Origin: Rhodospirillales bacterium
GTDB lineage: Bacteria; Pseudomonadota; Alphaproteobacteria; Rhodospirillales; Casp-alpha2
Direction of reading: 5' to 3'
Assembly (NCBI GenBank): GCA_017644185.1
Contig: JAEPMA010000008.1
Coordinates: forward strand, 1-64,000
DNA length: 64,000 nt
Below the pieces are notes generated by a model, which ran no database searches, was not told the DNA's origin, and saw only the letters and a list, made by a program, of their open reading frames with translations. Positions 46,571 to 55,257 of the stretch are shown here, piece after piece. The stretch's first letter is position 1; each line of letters begins with the position of its first letter. A program made the translations under genes and the position numbers.

Positions 46571-47278
46571 TTATGCGTCGATCCCCAACCGCTGGGAAAG
46601 TGCCTGCTGCCCCGCGCCGGTGAGCACCACCTTGCGGCTGTCGGGAATGCGCTCGATCCAGCCGTTTTCGAGGAATGTATCGGCCAGCGCGGCGCCGAGT
46701 GCCCCGCCTACATGAGGCCGCCGCTCGCTCCAATCCAGGCAGCGGCGCGCCAGATGGCGGCGCTTGCCCTTCAACCCCTCAAAATCAATGCCCAGATCCG
46801 CGAAGAAACCGAAACCCGCGTCCGTCGGGTGGAAGTCCTTGTCATCTTCGGTGATATACCCACGTTCTTTCAGCGCATCCGCTACGGCGACCCCCAACAC
46901 ACCCGCCAGATGGTCGTAGCACATCCGAGATTCCCTGAGTTCTTGCAATAACTTAGAGGGTTTTCGGTGCGCCACCGGCTGATCGGGCAGAAGATGTGCC
47001 AGCGGTTCCAGCGCATCGGCGATCCGGGCGTCCGAGAGGCGGAAATAACGGTGCCGCCCCTGCTTTTCGACGGCGATCAGGTTGAGGTCGGTCATTTTCT
47101 TCAAATGCGACGATGCGGTCTGCGCCGTGACACCGGCGTGCAGCGCCAGTTCCGTCGCCGTCAACGCCTGCCCGCCCGCCAAAGCCGCCAGCATGTTGGC
47201 GCGTGCAGGCACCCCGATAACAGCCCCGATACGCGCCGCCGCGCGTGCGTCCGACTTCTCCCACCCATCGTTAAACAT
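46571..47278 (-). CDS. ArsR-family transcriptional regulator
   Basis: 235 residues. An N-terminal winged helix-turn-helix (NMLAALAGGQALTATELALHAGVTAQTASSHLKKMTDLNLIAVEKQGRHRYFRLSD) of ArsR type is followed by a domain of about 110 residues with MCYDHLAGVLGVAVADALKERGY, typical of the longer members. Divergent from the PEP-mutase-like gene with 107 bp between starts and a palindrome in that gap. No arsenic-type CxC metal site is visible. Confidence 0.87.
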   Translation of the reverse strand: MFNDGWEKSDARAAARIGAVIGVPARANMLAALAGGQALTATELALHAGVTAQTASSHLKKMTDLNLIAVEKQGRHRYFRLSDARIADALEPLAHLLPDQPVAHRKPSKLLQELRESRMCYDHLAGVLGVAVADALKERGYITEDDKDFHPTDAGFGFFADLGIDFEGLKGKRRHLARRCLDWSERRPHVGGALGAALADTFLENGWIERIPDSRKVVLTGAGQQALSQRLGIDA

Positions 47279-47311
47279 CTGAAACTCCTATTACATCCAT
47301 ATTTCGATGAT

Positions 47312-47324
47312 AAACGAATCGTTT
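47312..47324. promoter_or_regulatory. Candidate operator for the divergent ArsR regulator
   Basis: AAACGA-A-TCGTTT is a perfect palindrome (6-bp arms, 1-bp centre) in the 107-bp gap between the regulator and the lyase gene. Its size and place are what an ArsR-type dimer would bind. It has not been shown experimentally. Confidence 0.45.
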
Positions 47325-47385
47325 CTGAATGACAATCCGAACCTGCGCGGTACATTTAAAGCCAACGAAACCGAGGAGCATCCCC

Positions 47386-48207
47386 ATGAACAAGAACGAC
47401 TTTCTGAGACGCCATCAAGAAGGACCCATGATCCGTATGCCGAACGCTTGGGACGCGGGCTCGGCGAGGATTATGGAACAATCAGGCGCGGAAGCCATCG
47501 GCACGACAAGCGCCGGGATCGTCTACACGATGGCGAGACCGGACTACGTCGGTGATTTAAGCCGCGACGAGTGCTTGCGCGCCGTCGAGACGATCTGCGA
47601 TGCGGTCGATATCCCGGTCAGCGTCGACAGCGAGGACGGGTATGGCGAAACCCCTGAGAAAGTTGCCGACGTTTTCCGCATGATGATCGAAGCCGGCGCC
47701 CAGGGCGGCAGCATCGAGGATCATCGGCTCACCGGCGGTGATAATCTCACAAGCGTCGAAGAAACGGTCGAGCGAATACAGGCGGCGCGTGAGGCGATCG
47801 ACACGTCGGATGTGCCGTTCGTTTTAACCGCGCGGGCGGAATGCTTCCTCGTCCCCCATCCCGACCCGATGAACGACGCGCTTCAGCGGATAAAGGCATA
47901 CGAACAGGCCGGTGCGGACTGCCTTTATATCCCCGGTCTCAGAACCCGCGAACAGATATCCAAATTGCTGGAGACGGTTTCAAAACCGACCAACGTGCTT
48001 GTCGGCATGAAGGGTTTCGACATCCCGTTAAGTGAGCTCGAGACCATGGGGGTACGGCGGATATCGACCGGCGGCAGCGTCATGTGTGCGACATTGGGAT
48101 TGGTACGAGACACTGTTGCGGGTTTGGGCGAGGACCGTCTCAGTTATCTGGACGGCATAATCCCGCACGCGGAACTCAAGAATATCTTCGGCAGTCAAAA
48201 TAAATAA
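47386..48207 (+). CDS. Isocitrate lyase/PEP mutase family protein
   Basis: 273 residues. FLRRHQEGPMIRMPNAWDAGSARIMEQSG, GTTSAGI, SVDSEDGYG and SIEDHR give the PEP mutase/2-methylisocitrate lyase barrel with acidic metal-binding residues; ADCLYIPGL follows. The pattern is nearest the oxaloacetate decarboxylase/carboxyvinyl-carboxyphosphonate group; the substrate is not resolved. The ATG at 47386 follows GAGGAG. A DUF1127 gene lies 11 bp downstream and is probably cotranscribed. Confidence 0.85.
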   Translation: MNKNDFLRRHQEGPMIRMPNAWDAGSARIMEQSGAEAIGTTSAGIVYTMARPDYVGDLSRDECLRAVETICDAVDIPVSVDSEDGYGETPEKVADVFRMMIEAGAQGGSIEDHRLTGGDNLTSVEETVERIQAAREAIDTSDVPFVLTARAECFLVPHPDPMNDALQRIKAYEQAGADCLYIPGLRTREQISKLLETVSKPTNVLVGMKGFDIPLSELETMGVRRISTGGSVMCATLGLVRDTVAGLGEDRLSYLDGIIPHAELKNIFGSQNK

Positions 48208-48218
48208 GGAAACAAGCC

Positions 48219-48377
48219 ATGCTGTTCCCCAATCTTATCGGCACTCTTTACCTGTGGATGATGCGGCACCGTCAGCGCCGACAGCTCCGTATCATGGAGC
48301 CGTGGCAACTGAGCGATCTCGGTATCACCGGAAAGGATGCGGCAGTGGAGAGCCGTAAGCCCTGCTGGCGGGCGTAA
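48219..48377 (+). CDS. DUF1127 small protein
   Basis: 52 residues starting at ATG 48219: MLFPNLIGTLYLWMMRHRQ, then RRQLRIMEPWQLSDLGIT, and a C-terminus ending RKPCWRA. This is the DUF1127 pattern (Arg-rich stretch, L-SDLGI core, terminal W). DUF1127 proteins in alphaproteobacteria act in phosphate or RNA-related regulation. AAGGA lies 8 bp upstream. The small gene follows the PEP-mutase-like gene and is probably coexpressed with it. Confidence 0.85.
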   Translation: MLFPNLIGTLYLWMMRHRQRRQLRIMEPWQLSDLGITGKDAAVESRKPCWRA

Positions 48378-48380
48378 GGA

Positions 48381-48947
48381 TTATTCCGCAGCGTGCGCCG
48401 CAAGACCCGCGAGATAGCGCTCTTCGGCTTCGGCGAAACACTTACGCGTCGTCTCAACGTCCCAGGGACGCTCCTTCAGGGTTTCGTGATCCCATTCGCT
48501 GCGGGGCTCGTGAGGTTCGAAGAAATCCCCACCATAAACGTGGATCGCCGAGGTGAATTTGCCAAGCGGGTTGGTCACCGAGTGAATGATGCTGTGGCCG
48601 AGGGTTGCGACCTGCCCGGTCCCGAGCGAGTCCGCGCCCGCCGCCTCGAGGCCGTCCTCGGTCTTCTTCCAGAACACGTTGTCCTCGCGCCCGTTGTAGA
48701 GGCCGATCACGGCAAACATGTTGTGATTGTGCGGGATCAGGGTCATGTAAGGCGACCAGATGAAGTTGATCACCGTCAGATCGTCCGAGCGGTGCAGCAG
48801 ATCGATCCCCGCCTTTTTCGGCTCGCCCAGTTCCTTGACGATGCCGCTCGGGTCCGAAACAGCCTCCTGCACCAGCTCGCGCACGGCGGCCTGGCCTTCC
48901 TTGACGGCGCCGCCGCATGCTTCGATGAACCCTTCTTTGCTGAACAT
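48381..48947 (-). CDS. Cysteine-dioxygenase-like cupin
   Basis: 188 residues. An all-beta cupin core contains the PHNHNMFAVIGLYNGREDN histidine pair with Glu, and a later HSIIHSVTNPLGKFTSAIHVYGG histidine. This is the 3-His iron site pattern of the cysteine/thiol dioxygenase family. Substrate unknown. AGGTGAG precedes the ATG. An inverted repeat lies directly upstream. Convergent with the DUF1127 gene (3 bp between stops). Confidence 0.82.
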   Translation of the reverse strand: MFSKEGFIEACGGAVKEGQAAVRELVQEAVSDPSGIVKELGEPKKAGIDLLHRSDDLTVINFIWSPYMTLIPHNHNMFAVIGLYNGREDNVFWKKTEDGLEAAGADSLGTGQVATLGHSIIHSVTNPLGKFTSAIHVYGGDFFEPHEPRSEWDHETLKERPWDVETTRKCFAEAEERYLAGLAAHAAE

Positions 48948-48956
48948 GTTCTCACC

Positions 48957-48980
48957 TCATATATCGAATGTCGTATATGA
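48957..48980 (-). promoter_or_regulatory. Inverted repeat at the promoter of the cupin gene
   Basis: TCATATA (48957-48963) and TATATGA (48974-48980) are perfect 7-bp arms 10 bp apart, immediately upstream of the ribosome site and start of the cupin. Their AT content would also make a -10-like box on the minus strand. A repressor operator is the likeliest reading. Confidence 0.35.
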
Positions 48981-49022
48981 AGATATGCAGCAATGACGGG
49001 CGGCTGTCCAGCCGAGAGCGGA

Positions 49023-49577
49023 TCAGGCTTCCAGTTCGGAGTCCCAGTAAAGAAAATCCCGCCAACTTTCATGGAGGAAGTTTGGCGGGAATGAACGTCC
49101 GTTCTCCTGAAGGGTGTGGCAGGTCGGCCTTGCGGGCTCCCGCATTGGGAACATTTTCGCGTGCTTCGGCAGCTTGTGGCCTTTTTGCAGATTACACGGG
49201 GAACACGCCGTGACGACGTTCTCCCATGTGGTGCGCCCACCACGGCAGCGCGGGACGACATGATCAAATGTCAGCTCCTCAGCCGCCATGCGGCCGCCGC
49301 AGTACTGGCAGGTGAAGCCGTCGCGCAGGAACACGTTGAAACGCGTGAACGCCGGGCGGCGGTTCATCGGAATGTATTCCTTGAGCGCGATGACGCTGGG
49401 AAGGGCGAACTCCTGCGAAGGGGAGCGGGCTTTCACATCGTATTCTGAAATAACCGAGACCCGGTCGAGGAAGACGGCTTTAAGCGCTTCCTGCCATGAC
49501 CAGAGCGAGAGCGGGAAGTAGCTCAGCGGACGAAAGTCCGCGTTCAGGGCCAGGGCGGGATAGCCGTCTATGGACAT
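49023..49577 (-). CDS. HNH endonuclease family protein
   Basis: 184 residues. The C-terminal HNH domain carries CQYCGG, LTFDHVVPRCRGG, TWENVVTACSPCNLQKG (two zinc-binding CxxC pairs and the His-Asn-His residues). The N-terminal part begins GYPALALNADFRPLSYFPLSLWSWQEAL, as in the small stand-alone HNH proteins of alphaproteobacteria. Cellular role uncertain; no restriction or phage genes are nearby. Confidence 0.9.
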   Translation of the reverse strand: MSIDGYPALALNADFRPLSYFPLSLWSWQEALKAVFLDRVSVISEYDVKARSPSQEFALPSVIALKEYIPMNRRPAFTRFNVFLRDGFTCQYCGGRMAAEELTFDHVVPRCRGGRTTWENVVTACSPCNLQKGHKLPKHAKMFPMREPARPTCHTLQENGRSFPPNFLHESWRDFLYWDSELEA

Positions 49578-49668
49578 CGAATACTACATCTCCTGTCCGG
49601 TTGAGATGAGAATACACGATATTGAAAGAAAGCAAAATAATTGCGCATGAATCTTTCGTGACCCGGCG

Positions 49669-50364
49669 TCACTTCTGAAGGTTTTGCATATCCACTTCGA
49701 AGACATCCGACAAAAAGAACATCCCGGCCTTCACCGCATCGTCGTCGAGCCCGTGACCGAGACCCGGCCGGCCGAGGCCGTCGCACGGGACGCCCGCAAG
49801 CCGCAACACCGAGAGCGCCGCTGGCATGAAATCGAAGGGCACGACCTCGTCCGCCTGTCCATGACAGAGCAGCACCGGCGGCTTGGCCGTGATCTCGTCG
49901 GGCAGGCTTTCGACATCCACCAGCATACCCGAATAACCGAGGATTCCGGCGCACGGATTGTTGCGGCGCAAACCCACGTGCAACGCCATCATCGTGCCCT
50001 GCGAAAAGCCGACCAATGCCATGTCCTTGTCTTCGAGACCGAGCGCCGCGAGTTGTTCATCGATGTACTTGTTCAGGATCGGTGCCGCCTTTCGCACACC
50101 CTCCTTGCGGGCGTCGTCGGAGAAGTCCTGCAGGCTGAACCACTGATACCCGACCGGGCCGCCGTCGAACTGGAACGGCGCGTGCGGGGAGACGAAACGC
50201 GCATCGGGGAGCACTTTCTGGAAGAACGGCGCGAGCCCCATCAGGTCGTCGCCGTCCGAACCGACGCCATGGCATAGGATCACCAATTGCTTCGGCGTCC
50301 GCCCGCCCAATGGCTCCAGCGTCGGGCCGCTCAGCTTCGGCAGTTCCGGGGTTTCGTCGCTCAT
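49669..50364 (-). CDS. Phospholipase/carboxylesterase family alpha/beta hydrolase
   Basis: 231 residues. LVILCHGVGSDGDDLMGLAPFF (oxyanion region), VGFSQGTMMAL (nucleophile Ser), CHGQADEVVPF (Asp) and GLGHGLDD (His) give the complete catalytic triad of the YpfH/EstB-type hydrolases. The ATG at 50364 has GGAG upstream; an earlier ATG adds five residues. Substrate unknown. Divergent from gluQRS. Confidence 0.9.
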   Translation of the reverse strand: MSDETPELPKLSGPTLEPLGGRTPKQLVILCHGVGSDGDDLMGLAPFFQKVLPDARFVSPHAPFQFDGGPVGYQWFSLQDFSDDARKEGVRKAAPILNKYIDEQLAALGLEDKDMALVGFSQGTMMALHVGLRRNNPCAGILGYSGMLVDVESLPDEITAKPPVLLCHGQADEVVPFDFMPAALSVLRLAGVPCDGLGRPGLGHGLDDDAVKAGMFFLSDVFEVDMQNLQK

Positions 50365-50455
50365 ACTTGCATGCTCCAAAGAATAAGGTGCACAAGTGGT
50401 AGCGCATTACGTTCGCCATTGTCACCCCACGCCGCATGTCGAGGTCAGGAGAACC

Positions 50456-51301
50456 ATGTCCGCCGTTACCCGTTTCGCGCCGAGCCCGACCGGATATCTG
50501 CACCTGGGTCACGCTTATTCGGCGTTGTTCGCAGCGCGTGTGGCGAGACCCGGCGGCGACTTCCTGCTCCGGATCGAAGACATCGACCGGGGCCGCTGCC
50601 GGCCCGAATTCGAAGATGCGATATTGGAGGACCTCGCGTGGCTCGGATTGAGTTGGGCGCAGCCGGTGCGGCGGCAATCGGATCACTTCGATGACTACAA
50701 GAATGCACTGGGTGAACTTTCGGACGCGGCGCTGACGTATCCGTGTTTCTGCACCCGGAAAGACATCGAACTGGAGATCGAAGCCGCCGGCGGTGCGCCG
50801 CACGGCCCGGACGGCCCGGTTTATCCAGGCACATGCCGGCATCTGTCCAAACCTGAGCGTGAAGAGCGGATCTCATCGGGGGAAGCCCATGCGGTTCGTC
50901 TCGACATGGAAAAAGCGGTAACGCGGACAGGGCCATTAACGTGGACCGACGCCGCCGCCGGAGACATCACGGGGCGCCCCGAACGCTTCGGCGATGTCGT
51001 GTTGGCGCGCAAGGACACTCCAACCAGCTATCATCTCTCGGTGACACTCGATGATCATATTCAGGGGATTACGCTCGTCACGCGGGGCACCGACCTGTTC
51101 GAAGCGACCGACGTGCATCGCCTTCTACAAGAGCTGCTCAAGTTGAATGTGCCGACCTATCACCACCACCCGCTTTTGACAGGTGACGACGGTAAACGCT
51201 TCGCCAAGCGCGACAAGTCACTAACCATCCGTGAGCTGAGAGCGCGCGGTCATTCACCTGACGATGTCATCAAGATGATGGACGGCTTCGTCAATGATTA
51301 G
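50456..51301 (+). CDS. gluQ: Glutamyl-Q tRNA(Asp) synthetase
   Basis: Attaches glutamate to the queuosine base of tRNA(Asp). RFAPSPTGYLHLGHAYSALFAA carries the HIGH-type motif, FAKRDKSLTIR the KMSKS-type motif, and YPCFCTRKD...PGTCRHL the zinc-like cysteine cluster. The size of 281 residues lacks the anticodon-binding domain of GluRS, which defines GluQRS. The ATG at 50456 has AGGAGA just before. The last 8 bp overlap the next gene. Confidence 0.94.
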   Translation: MSAVTRFAPSPTGYLHLGHAYSALFAARVARPGGDFLLRIEDIDRGRCRPEFEDAILEDLAWLGLSWAQPVRRQSDHFDDYKNALGELSDAALTYPCFCTRKDIELEIEAAGGAPHGPDGPVYPGTCRHLSKPEREERISSGEAHAVRLDMEKAVTRTGPLTWTDAAAGDITGRPERFGDVVLARKDTPTSYHLSVTLDDHIQGITLVTRGTDLFEATDVHRLLQELLKLNVPTYHHHPLLTGDDGKRFAKRDKSLTIRELRARGHSPDDVIKMMDGFVND

Positions 51302-52079
51302 ACTGCTTTCCTTTCTCATCCTTCTTCTCGCCGCCCCCGTCTCTGCGGACCCGGTCCATACCGCGACGGTAACCGAGATCGTCGACGGCGATACGGTGTT
51401 CATAGATCCACCCTACAAGGATGGGAACGAAATCCGGCTCGTTGGCATTCAGGCCCCGAAACTGCCGTTGGGACGCAAGAACTTCCCGACCTGGCCTTTG
51501 GCGCCGGAAGCAAAGCAGGCGCTTGCCGACATGGTCCTGGGCAAACAGGTCTCGCTGACATTCACGGGGGCCAGGCGCGACCGCTATGCCCGCTGGCTGG
51601 CGCACCTGCATGTGAAAGAAAACGGCGAACCACTCTGGGTGCAGGGCGAGATGCTTCGCCTCGGCATGGCGCGGGTCTACAGCTTCCCCGACAACCGGGG
51701 TTTGGTCGCGGACATGCTGGAGAAAGAGCGTGACGCGCGTCAGGCCGGGCGGGGTATCTGGGCGCTACCGTATTATGCGATCCGCAACGCCGATGCGACG
51801 GCGCTTTTGGACGAGCTTGGAACATTCCAGGTGATCGAGGGACGGATCGTCGACGCGGCCGAGGTCAAGGGGACGATCTATCTGAATTTCGGCCATAACT
51901 GGCGCGAGGACTTCACCGTCTCCATTGAGCGTAAGTATATGAAAGCGTTCGCGGATACGGCCCCGCACCCCCGCGACTGGGGCGGCAAGGCGATCCGTGT
52001 CAGGGGCTGGCTGACAAAGCGCAACGGCCCGATGATCAAAGCAACGCACCCCGAGCAGATCGAGCTTTTGTCGCGCTGA
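51294..52079 (+). CDS. Exported thermonuclease-fold protein
   Basis: 261 residues. A signal peptide (MIRLLSFLILLLAAPVSA-D) is followed by a staphylococcal-nuclease-like domain: VHTATVTEIVDGDTVFIDPPYKDGNEIRLVGIQAPKL, then DRYARWLAHLHVKENGEPLWVQGEMLRLGMARVY. A second region of about 80 residues (VIEGRIVDAAEVKGTIYLNFGHNW) resembles the OB-like C-terminal part. Probably a periplasmic nuclease or a non-catalytic relative. Overlaps gluQ by 8 bp. Confidence 0.87.
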   Translation: MIRLLSFLILLLAAPVSADPVHTATVTEIVDGDTVFIDPPYKDGNEIRLVGIQAPKLPLGRKNFPTWPLAPEAKQALADMVLGKQVSLTFTGARRDRYARWLAHLHVKENGEPLWVQGEMLRLGMARVYSFPDNRGLVADMLEKERDARQAGRGIWALPYYAIRNADATALLDELGTFQVIEGRIVDAAEVKGTIYLNFGHNWREDFTVSIERKYMKAFADTAPHPRDWGGKAIRVRGWLTKRNGPMIKATHPEQIELLSR

Positions 52080-52165
52080 GTTGCCATCAAATCGCCTTCG
52101 TTGAGGAATATGCGACGGATGGGGTAAGCTCCCTTCCGGACAGTCTTGAAGGATCTGGAGTAGAC

Positions 52166-53650
52166 ATGAACCGACGTTTCGGCTGGATTTTCTGCGCACT
52201 CTTAGTTTCAGCAGCGGTGGTTTCGGGCTGCACGACCAACCGTGCCACCGGCGAGCAAAGCTTCACCGCGTTCATGTCCGAAGAGGACGAAAAGCAGGTC
52301 GGTGCCGAAGAACACCCGAAAATGCTGGAGGCGTTCGGCGGCACTTACGACGATGTGCAGTTGCAGGCGTATGTCTCCGAACTCGGCCGCAAGCTCGTCG
52401 CGCAATCCGAGATTCCGAACGCGCAGTTTCAGTTCTTCGTCTTGAACGACGACACCGTGAACGCCTTCGCGTTGCCGGGTGGGTATGTTTATGTTTCGCG
52501 AGGCCTGATCGCGCTTTGTGAGGACGAGGCCGAACTGGCCGGCGTCATCGGCCATGAAATCGGCCACGTCGCGGCCCGGCACTCGGCGCAACGCTATTCA
52601 TCCGCTGTCGCAACGAACCTGGGCCTGACCGCCGTCGGGATTCTCGGCAGCGTGTTCGGCGCCCCCAGCGGCTTCGGCAATATTGTCTCCTTCGGCGCGC
52701 AGGCGGCGCTTCAAAGCTACTCCCGCTCGCAGGAAATGGAAGCCGACCGGCTTGGCGCGCGCTACATGAGCAAGGCCGGTTACGACCCACACGGCCTTAC
52801 CGACTTCTTCGCCAAGCTGGGGATGCAGAGCGATATTCAGGCCGACATGGAAGGCCGCCCCAGAAGCAGTCATACGATCATGTCGACGCACCCGCGCACC
52901 GCCGACCGGATCGAACAGGCACGACGGCTCGCCGCCGAACAGACCCCACCGAACGCGAAGCGCAATCGCCAGGCGATGCTGACCCACATTGACGGCGTAC
53001 TGTTCGGGAAGGATCCGAAAGAGGGGTTCATGAAGGGCAACGCTTTCATCCATCCCGACCTGGGATTCCGCTTCGAATTTCCGCCCGAGTTCAAGGTCAA
53101 CAACGGCAAATCGGACGTGGTCGGCACGAACGAGCGAGGCACCACCATCATCTTCGACATGGAAAGCCCAAAAGTCGCGACGGGCATGCCCAATCTGGTG
53201 GATTACGTGGGCCGACATTGGGGTGCCAAGGCCAATCTGCAGATGCAGAATCTGGAACGCCTGACGATCAACAGTCTTGAAGCCGCGACCGGCACGACAC
53301 GCGCCAACACCAACCAAGGTGAGCGCGATATCCGGCTGATCGCGATCCGCGCCGCCAGAGACCGTATTTACCGCTTCGCGTTTCTGACCGAACCGGGTGC
53401 GACATCGAACATGTCGCTCGCATTGCGGAAGACCACATACAGTTTCAGGAAGCTGGCGCCGGGCGAAGCCGACAATATCCAGGCACCGCACATCCGGCTT
53501 CGCACCGTCAATCCGGGCGACACCCCCGAAACGTTCGCCCGCCAGATGCCACTTGGGAAATTCAACGACGACTGGTTCAGGGCACTTAATCTGAACGTCG
53601 TATCTGATGGCCTCGCCGCCGGCGAACGGGTCAAGATCGTCGGCAACTGA
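52166..53650 (+). CDS. M48 family metalloprotease lipoprotein (BepA/YfgC-like)
   Basis: 494 residues. A signal peptide with lipobox VVSGC (Cys22) marks a lipoprotein. The catalytic HEIGH is at 130-134 in AELAGVIGHEIGHVAARHS, and the third ligand lies in SRSQEMEADRLGARYM. The C-terminal ~220 residues form a further beta-rich domain (FRFEFPPEFKVNNG). Such proteins act in outer-membrane protein assembly or degradation. Downstream converges with the molybdenum-carrier-like gene. Confidence 0.92.
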   Translation: MNRRFGWIFCALLVSAAVVSGCTTNRATGEQSFTAFMSEEDEKQVGAEEHPKMLEAFGGTYDDVQLQAYVSELGRKLVAQSEIPNAQFQFFVLNDDTVNAFALPGGYVYVSRGLIALCEDEAELAGVIGHEIGHVAARHSAQRYSSAVATNLGLTAVGILGSVFGAPSGFGNIVSFGAQAALQSYSRSQEMEADRLGARYMSKAGYDPHGLTDFFAKLGMQSDIQADMEGRPRSSHTIMSTHPRTADRIEQARRLAAEQTPPNAKRNRQAMLTHIDGVLFGKDPKEGFMKGNAFIHPDLGFRFEFPPEFKVNNGKSDVVGTNERGTTIIFDMESPKVATGMPNLVDYVGRHWGAKANLQMQNLERLTINSLEAATGTTRANTNQGERDIRLIAIRAARDRIYRFAFLTEPGATSNMSLALRKTTYSFRKLAPGEADNIQAPHIRLRTVNPGDTPETFARQMPLGKFNDDWFRALNLNVVSDGLAAGERVKIVGN

Positions 53651-53656
53651 TTACAG

Positions 53657-54187
53657 TTAGGGTTTGGAACCCGCCGCCAACTGGAACAGGTGGGTCAGAA
53701 CCGTGAAGGCCTCTTCATAGATACCCCCGGCCCCGCTCTCGCGCGGACCGGCGACGTTCAGCACCTTCGGCCTTTTGGCTTCCAACCAGCGCAACGCCGC
53801 AAGCGGCGAATGGGTGCGCCTCAGGTCGATGATGTGATAGGGCTTTTTCAGTTCCTGCGCGATCGCCAACGTCTCGGCGGTGCCGCCGACAGGTTCGCCG
53901 CGGGTCAGAATCAGCGTCGCATGGCTATCGATGACGTTTTGGCGGGTCCGGGCGGGATAAGCCGAACTCTTCATTTCCTGCATCGGGTATTCGGACGGGA
54001 TCGGGCCGTCTTCGGCACGGCGTCCGCGCGGCACCCAGCCACCACATCTCAGACCGAGCTTGAGCGCCGCATCGAGCGCAGCGCGGTCAACACCCGTCTG
54101 ACCGCCGGATACGATTTTTTCGGGCAGCACACCGCCGGGCCCCTTACCGGAGCCCCCGGACACCGTCGTTTCCGACGGCGCCGTCAC
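53657..54187 (-). CDS. Putative molybdenum carrier / SLOG-fold protein
   Basis: 176 residues. KIVSGGQTGVDRAALDAALKLGLRCGGWVPRGRRAEDGPIP matches the pMoCo (putative molybdenum carrier) group of the Rossmann-like SLOG fold. THAT-like ATLILTRGEPVGGTAETLAIAQ follows, and GAGGIYEEAF ends the fold. The nucleotide-like ligand is unknown. 5 bp after carD on the same strand, so probably cotranscribed. Confidence 0.82.
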   Translation of the reverse strand: MTAPSETTVSGGSGKGPGGVLPEKIVSGGQTGVDRAALDAALKLGLRCGGWVPRGRRAEDGPIPSEYPMQEMKSSAYPARTRQNVIDSHATLILTRGEPVGGTAETLAIAQELKKPYHIIDLRRTHSPLAALRWLEAKRPKVLNVAGPRESGAGGIYEEAFTVLTHLFQLAAGSKP

Positions 54188-54192
54188 CGGCT

Positions 54193-54687
54193 TCAGGCCG
54201 CTTCCAGGATTTGTTCGAGCTTAGTCGTCGCTTTTTCGACGTCGGTCTTTTCGACGGCAGCGAGTTCGGAAGCCAAACGATCGCGGGCCTGCTCGTAAAT
54301 CTGACGTTCGGAGAACGACTGATCGGGCTGACCGACATTGCGGTGCAGGTCGCGGACCACTTCGGCAATCGAAACCGGGTCGCCGGAATTGATCTTGAGA
54401 TCGTACTCCGCGGCACGGCGGCTCCACATGGTGCGCTTCACCCGCGGGCGGCCTTTGAGGGTCTGGATGGCTTCATCCATGCGCTTTTTCGACGAAAGCT
54501 TGCGCAGGCCGGAATTCGCGGCCTTGGCAACCGGCACCCGAAGCGTCATGCGGTCGCGGTCGAAGCTGATCACGAAGAGTTCCAGCTTGTGACCGGCGAT
54601 TTCCTCTTCCTCGACGCTGAGGACCTTACCGACGCCGTGCGTCGGATAGACAACGAAATCACCGGGATTGAATAGCAGTTCAGCCAT
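54193..54687 (-). CDS. carD: CarD-family transcription factor
   Basis: 164 residues. The N-terminal RNAP-binding Tudor-like domain reads FNPGDFVVYPTHGVGKVLSVEEEEIAGHKLELFVISFDRDRMTLRVPV, and the C-terminal helical DNA-binding region includes KRTMWSRRAAEYDLKI. CarD stabilises open promoter complexes. The ATG at 54687 is chosen. The upstream 220 bp hold no gene but two GC-rich hairpins. Confidence 0.95.
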   Translation of the reverse strand: MAELLFNPGDFVVYPTHGVGKVLSVEEEEIAGHKLELFVISFDRDRMTLRVPVAKAANSGLRKLSSKKRMDEAIQTLKGRPRVKRTMWSRRAAEYDLKINSGDPVSIAEVVRDLHRNVGQPDQSFSERQIYEQARDRLASELAAVEKTDVEKATTKLEQILEAA

Positions 54688-54842
54688 AATTGGTTCTTTT
54701 TCTCTCACTTATCAAAACTCACCCGCCCCGAAACGGCGCGGATGAGGGATGCAAACCTTCGGCCCGACGTTGAAATGGGGCCCCCTCGGGCCCCGAACGC
54801 ACGGTCATTTTCAAGTAATATAATACCACAATTTTGCGGTGC

Positions 54843-54884
54843 CGAAAAGAGCAGCGCGGGACAGCTTATCCGACTGCCCCGCGC
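54843..54884 (-). terminator. Rho-independent terminator of fdxA
   Basis: On the minus strand, GCGCGGGGCAG and CTGTCCCGCGC form an 11-bp stem (one mismatch, 9-base loop) followed by TGCTCTTTTC, about 26 bp after the ferredoxin stop. A second GGGGCCC/GGGCCCC hairpin at about 54777-54794 may add to termination or regulate carD. Confidence 0.65.
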
Positions 54885-54910
54885 CAAAATTCTCTTTATT
54901 TTATAGAGAG

Positions 54911-55246
54911 TTAGTCGCCCTTGCCCGGGTTTTCACTCAGCATTTCCTTTTTGTTCGGCTTGCCGTCCCATTCCTCGGAATCCGGCAACTGATCGCCCTT
55001 GCGGGTAATATTCGGCCAGACGGCGGCGAATTTCGTATTGATTTCAAGCCATTCCTCGACGCCGGGCTCGGTATCGGGAATGATCGCCTCGGCAGGGCAC
55101 TCGGGCTCGCAGACGCCGCAATCGATACATTCGTCGGGGTGGATCACCAGGAAGTTCTCGCCCTCGTAAAAGCAATCGACGGGGCAGACTTCGACACAAT
55201 CCTGATACTTACACTTAATGCAATTCTCGGTAACGATATACGTCAT
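54911..55246 (-). CDS. fdxA: 7Fe-type ferredoxin FdxA
   Basis: 111 residues. The N-terminal cluster motif [17 protein letters not shown] and the second [16 protein letters not shown] supply the cysteines of a [3Fe-4S] and a [4Fe-4S] cluster. The acidic C-terminus is typical of alphaproteobacterial FdxA. Electron donor for unknown reductases. It lies 11 bp after the TerB-like gene. Confidence 0.95.
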   Translation of the reverse strand: MTYIVTENCIKCKYQDCVEVCPVDCFYEGENFLVIHPDECIDCGVCEPECPAEAIIPDTEPGVEEWLEINTKFAAVWPNITRKGDQLPDSEEWDGKPNKKEMLSENPGKGD

Positions 55247-55257
55247 CTATAGAGTCC

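Noticed and set aside
49023-49577. HNH protein as part of a restriction or defence system
   Set aside because: It is a short stand-alone HNH protein of the housekeeping type, with no methyltransferase, phage or defence genes near.
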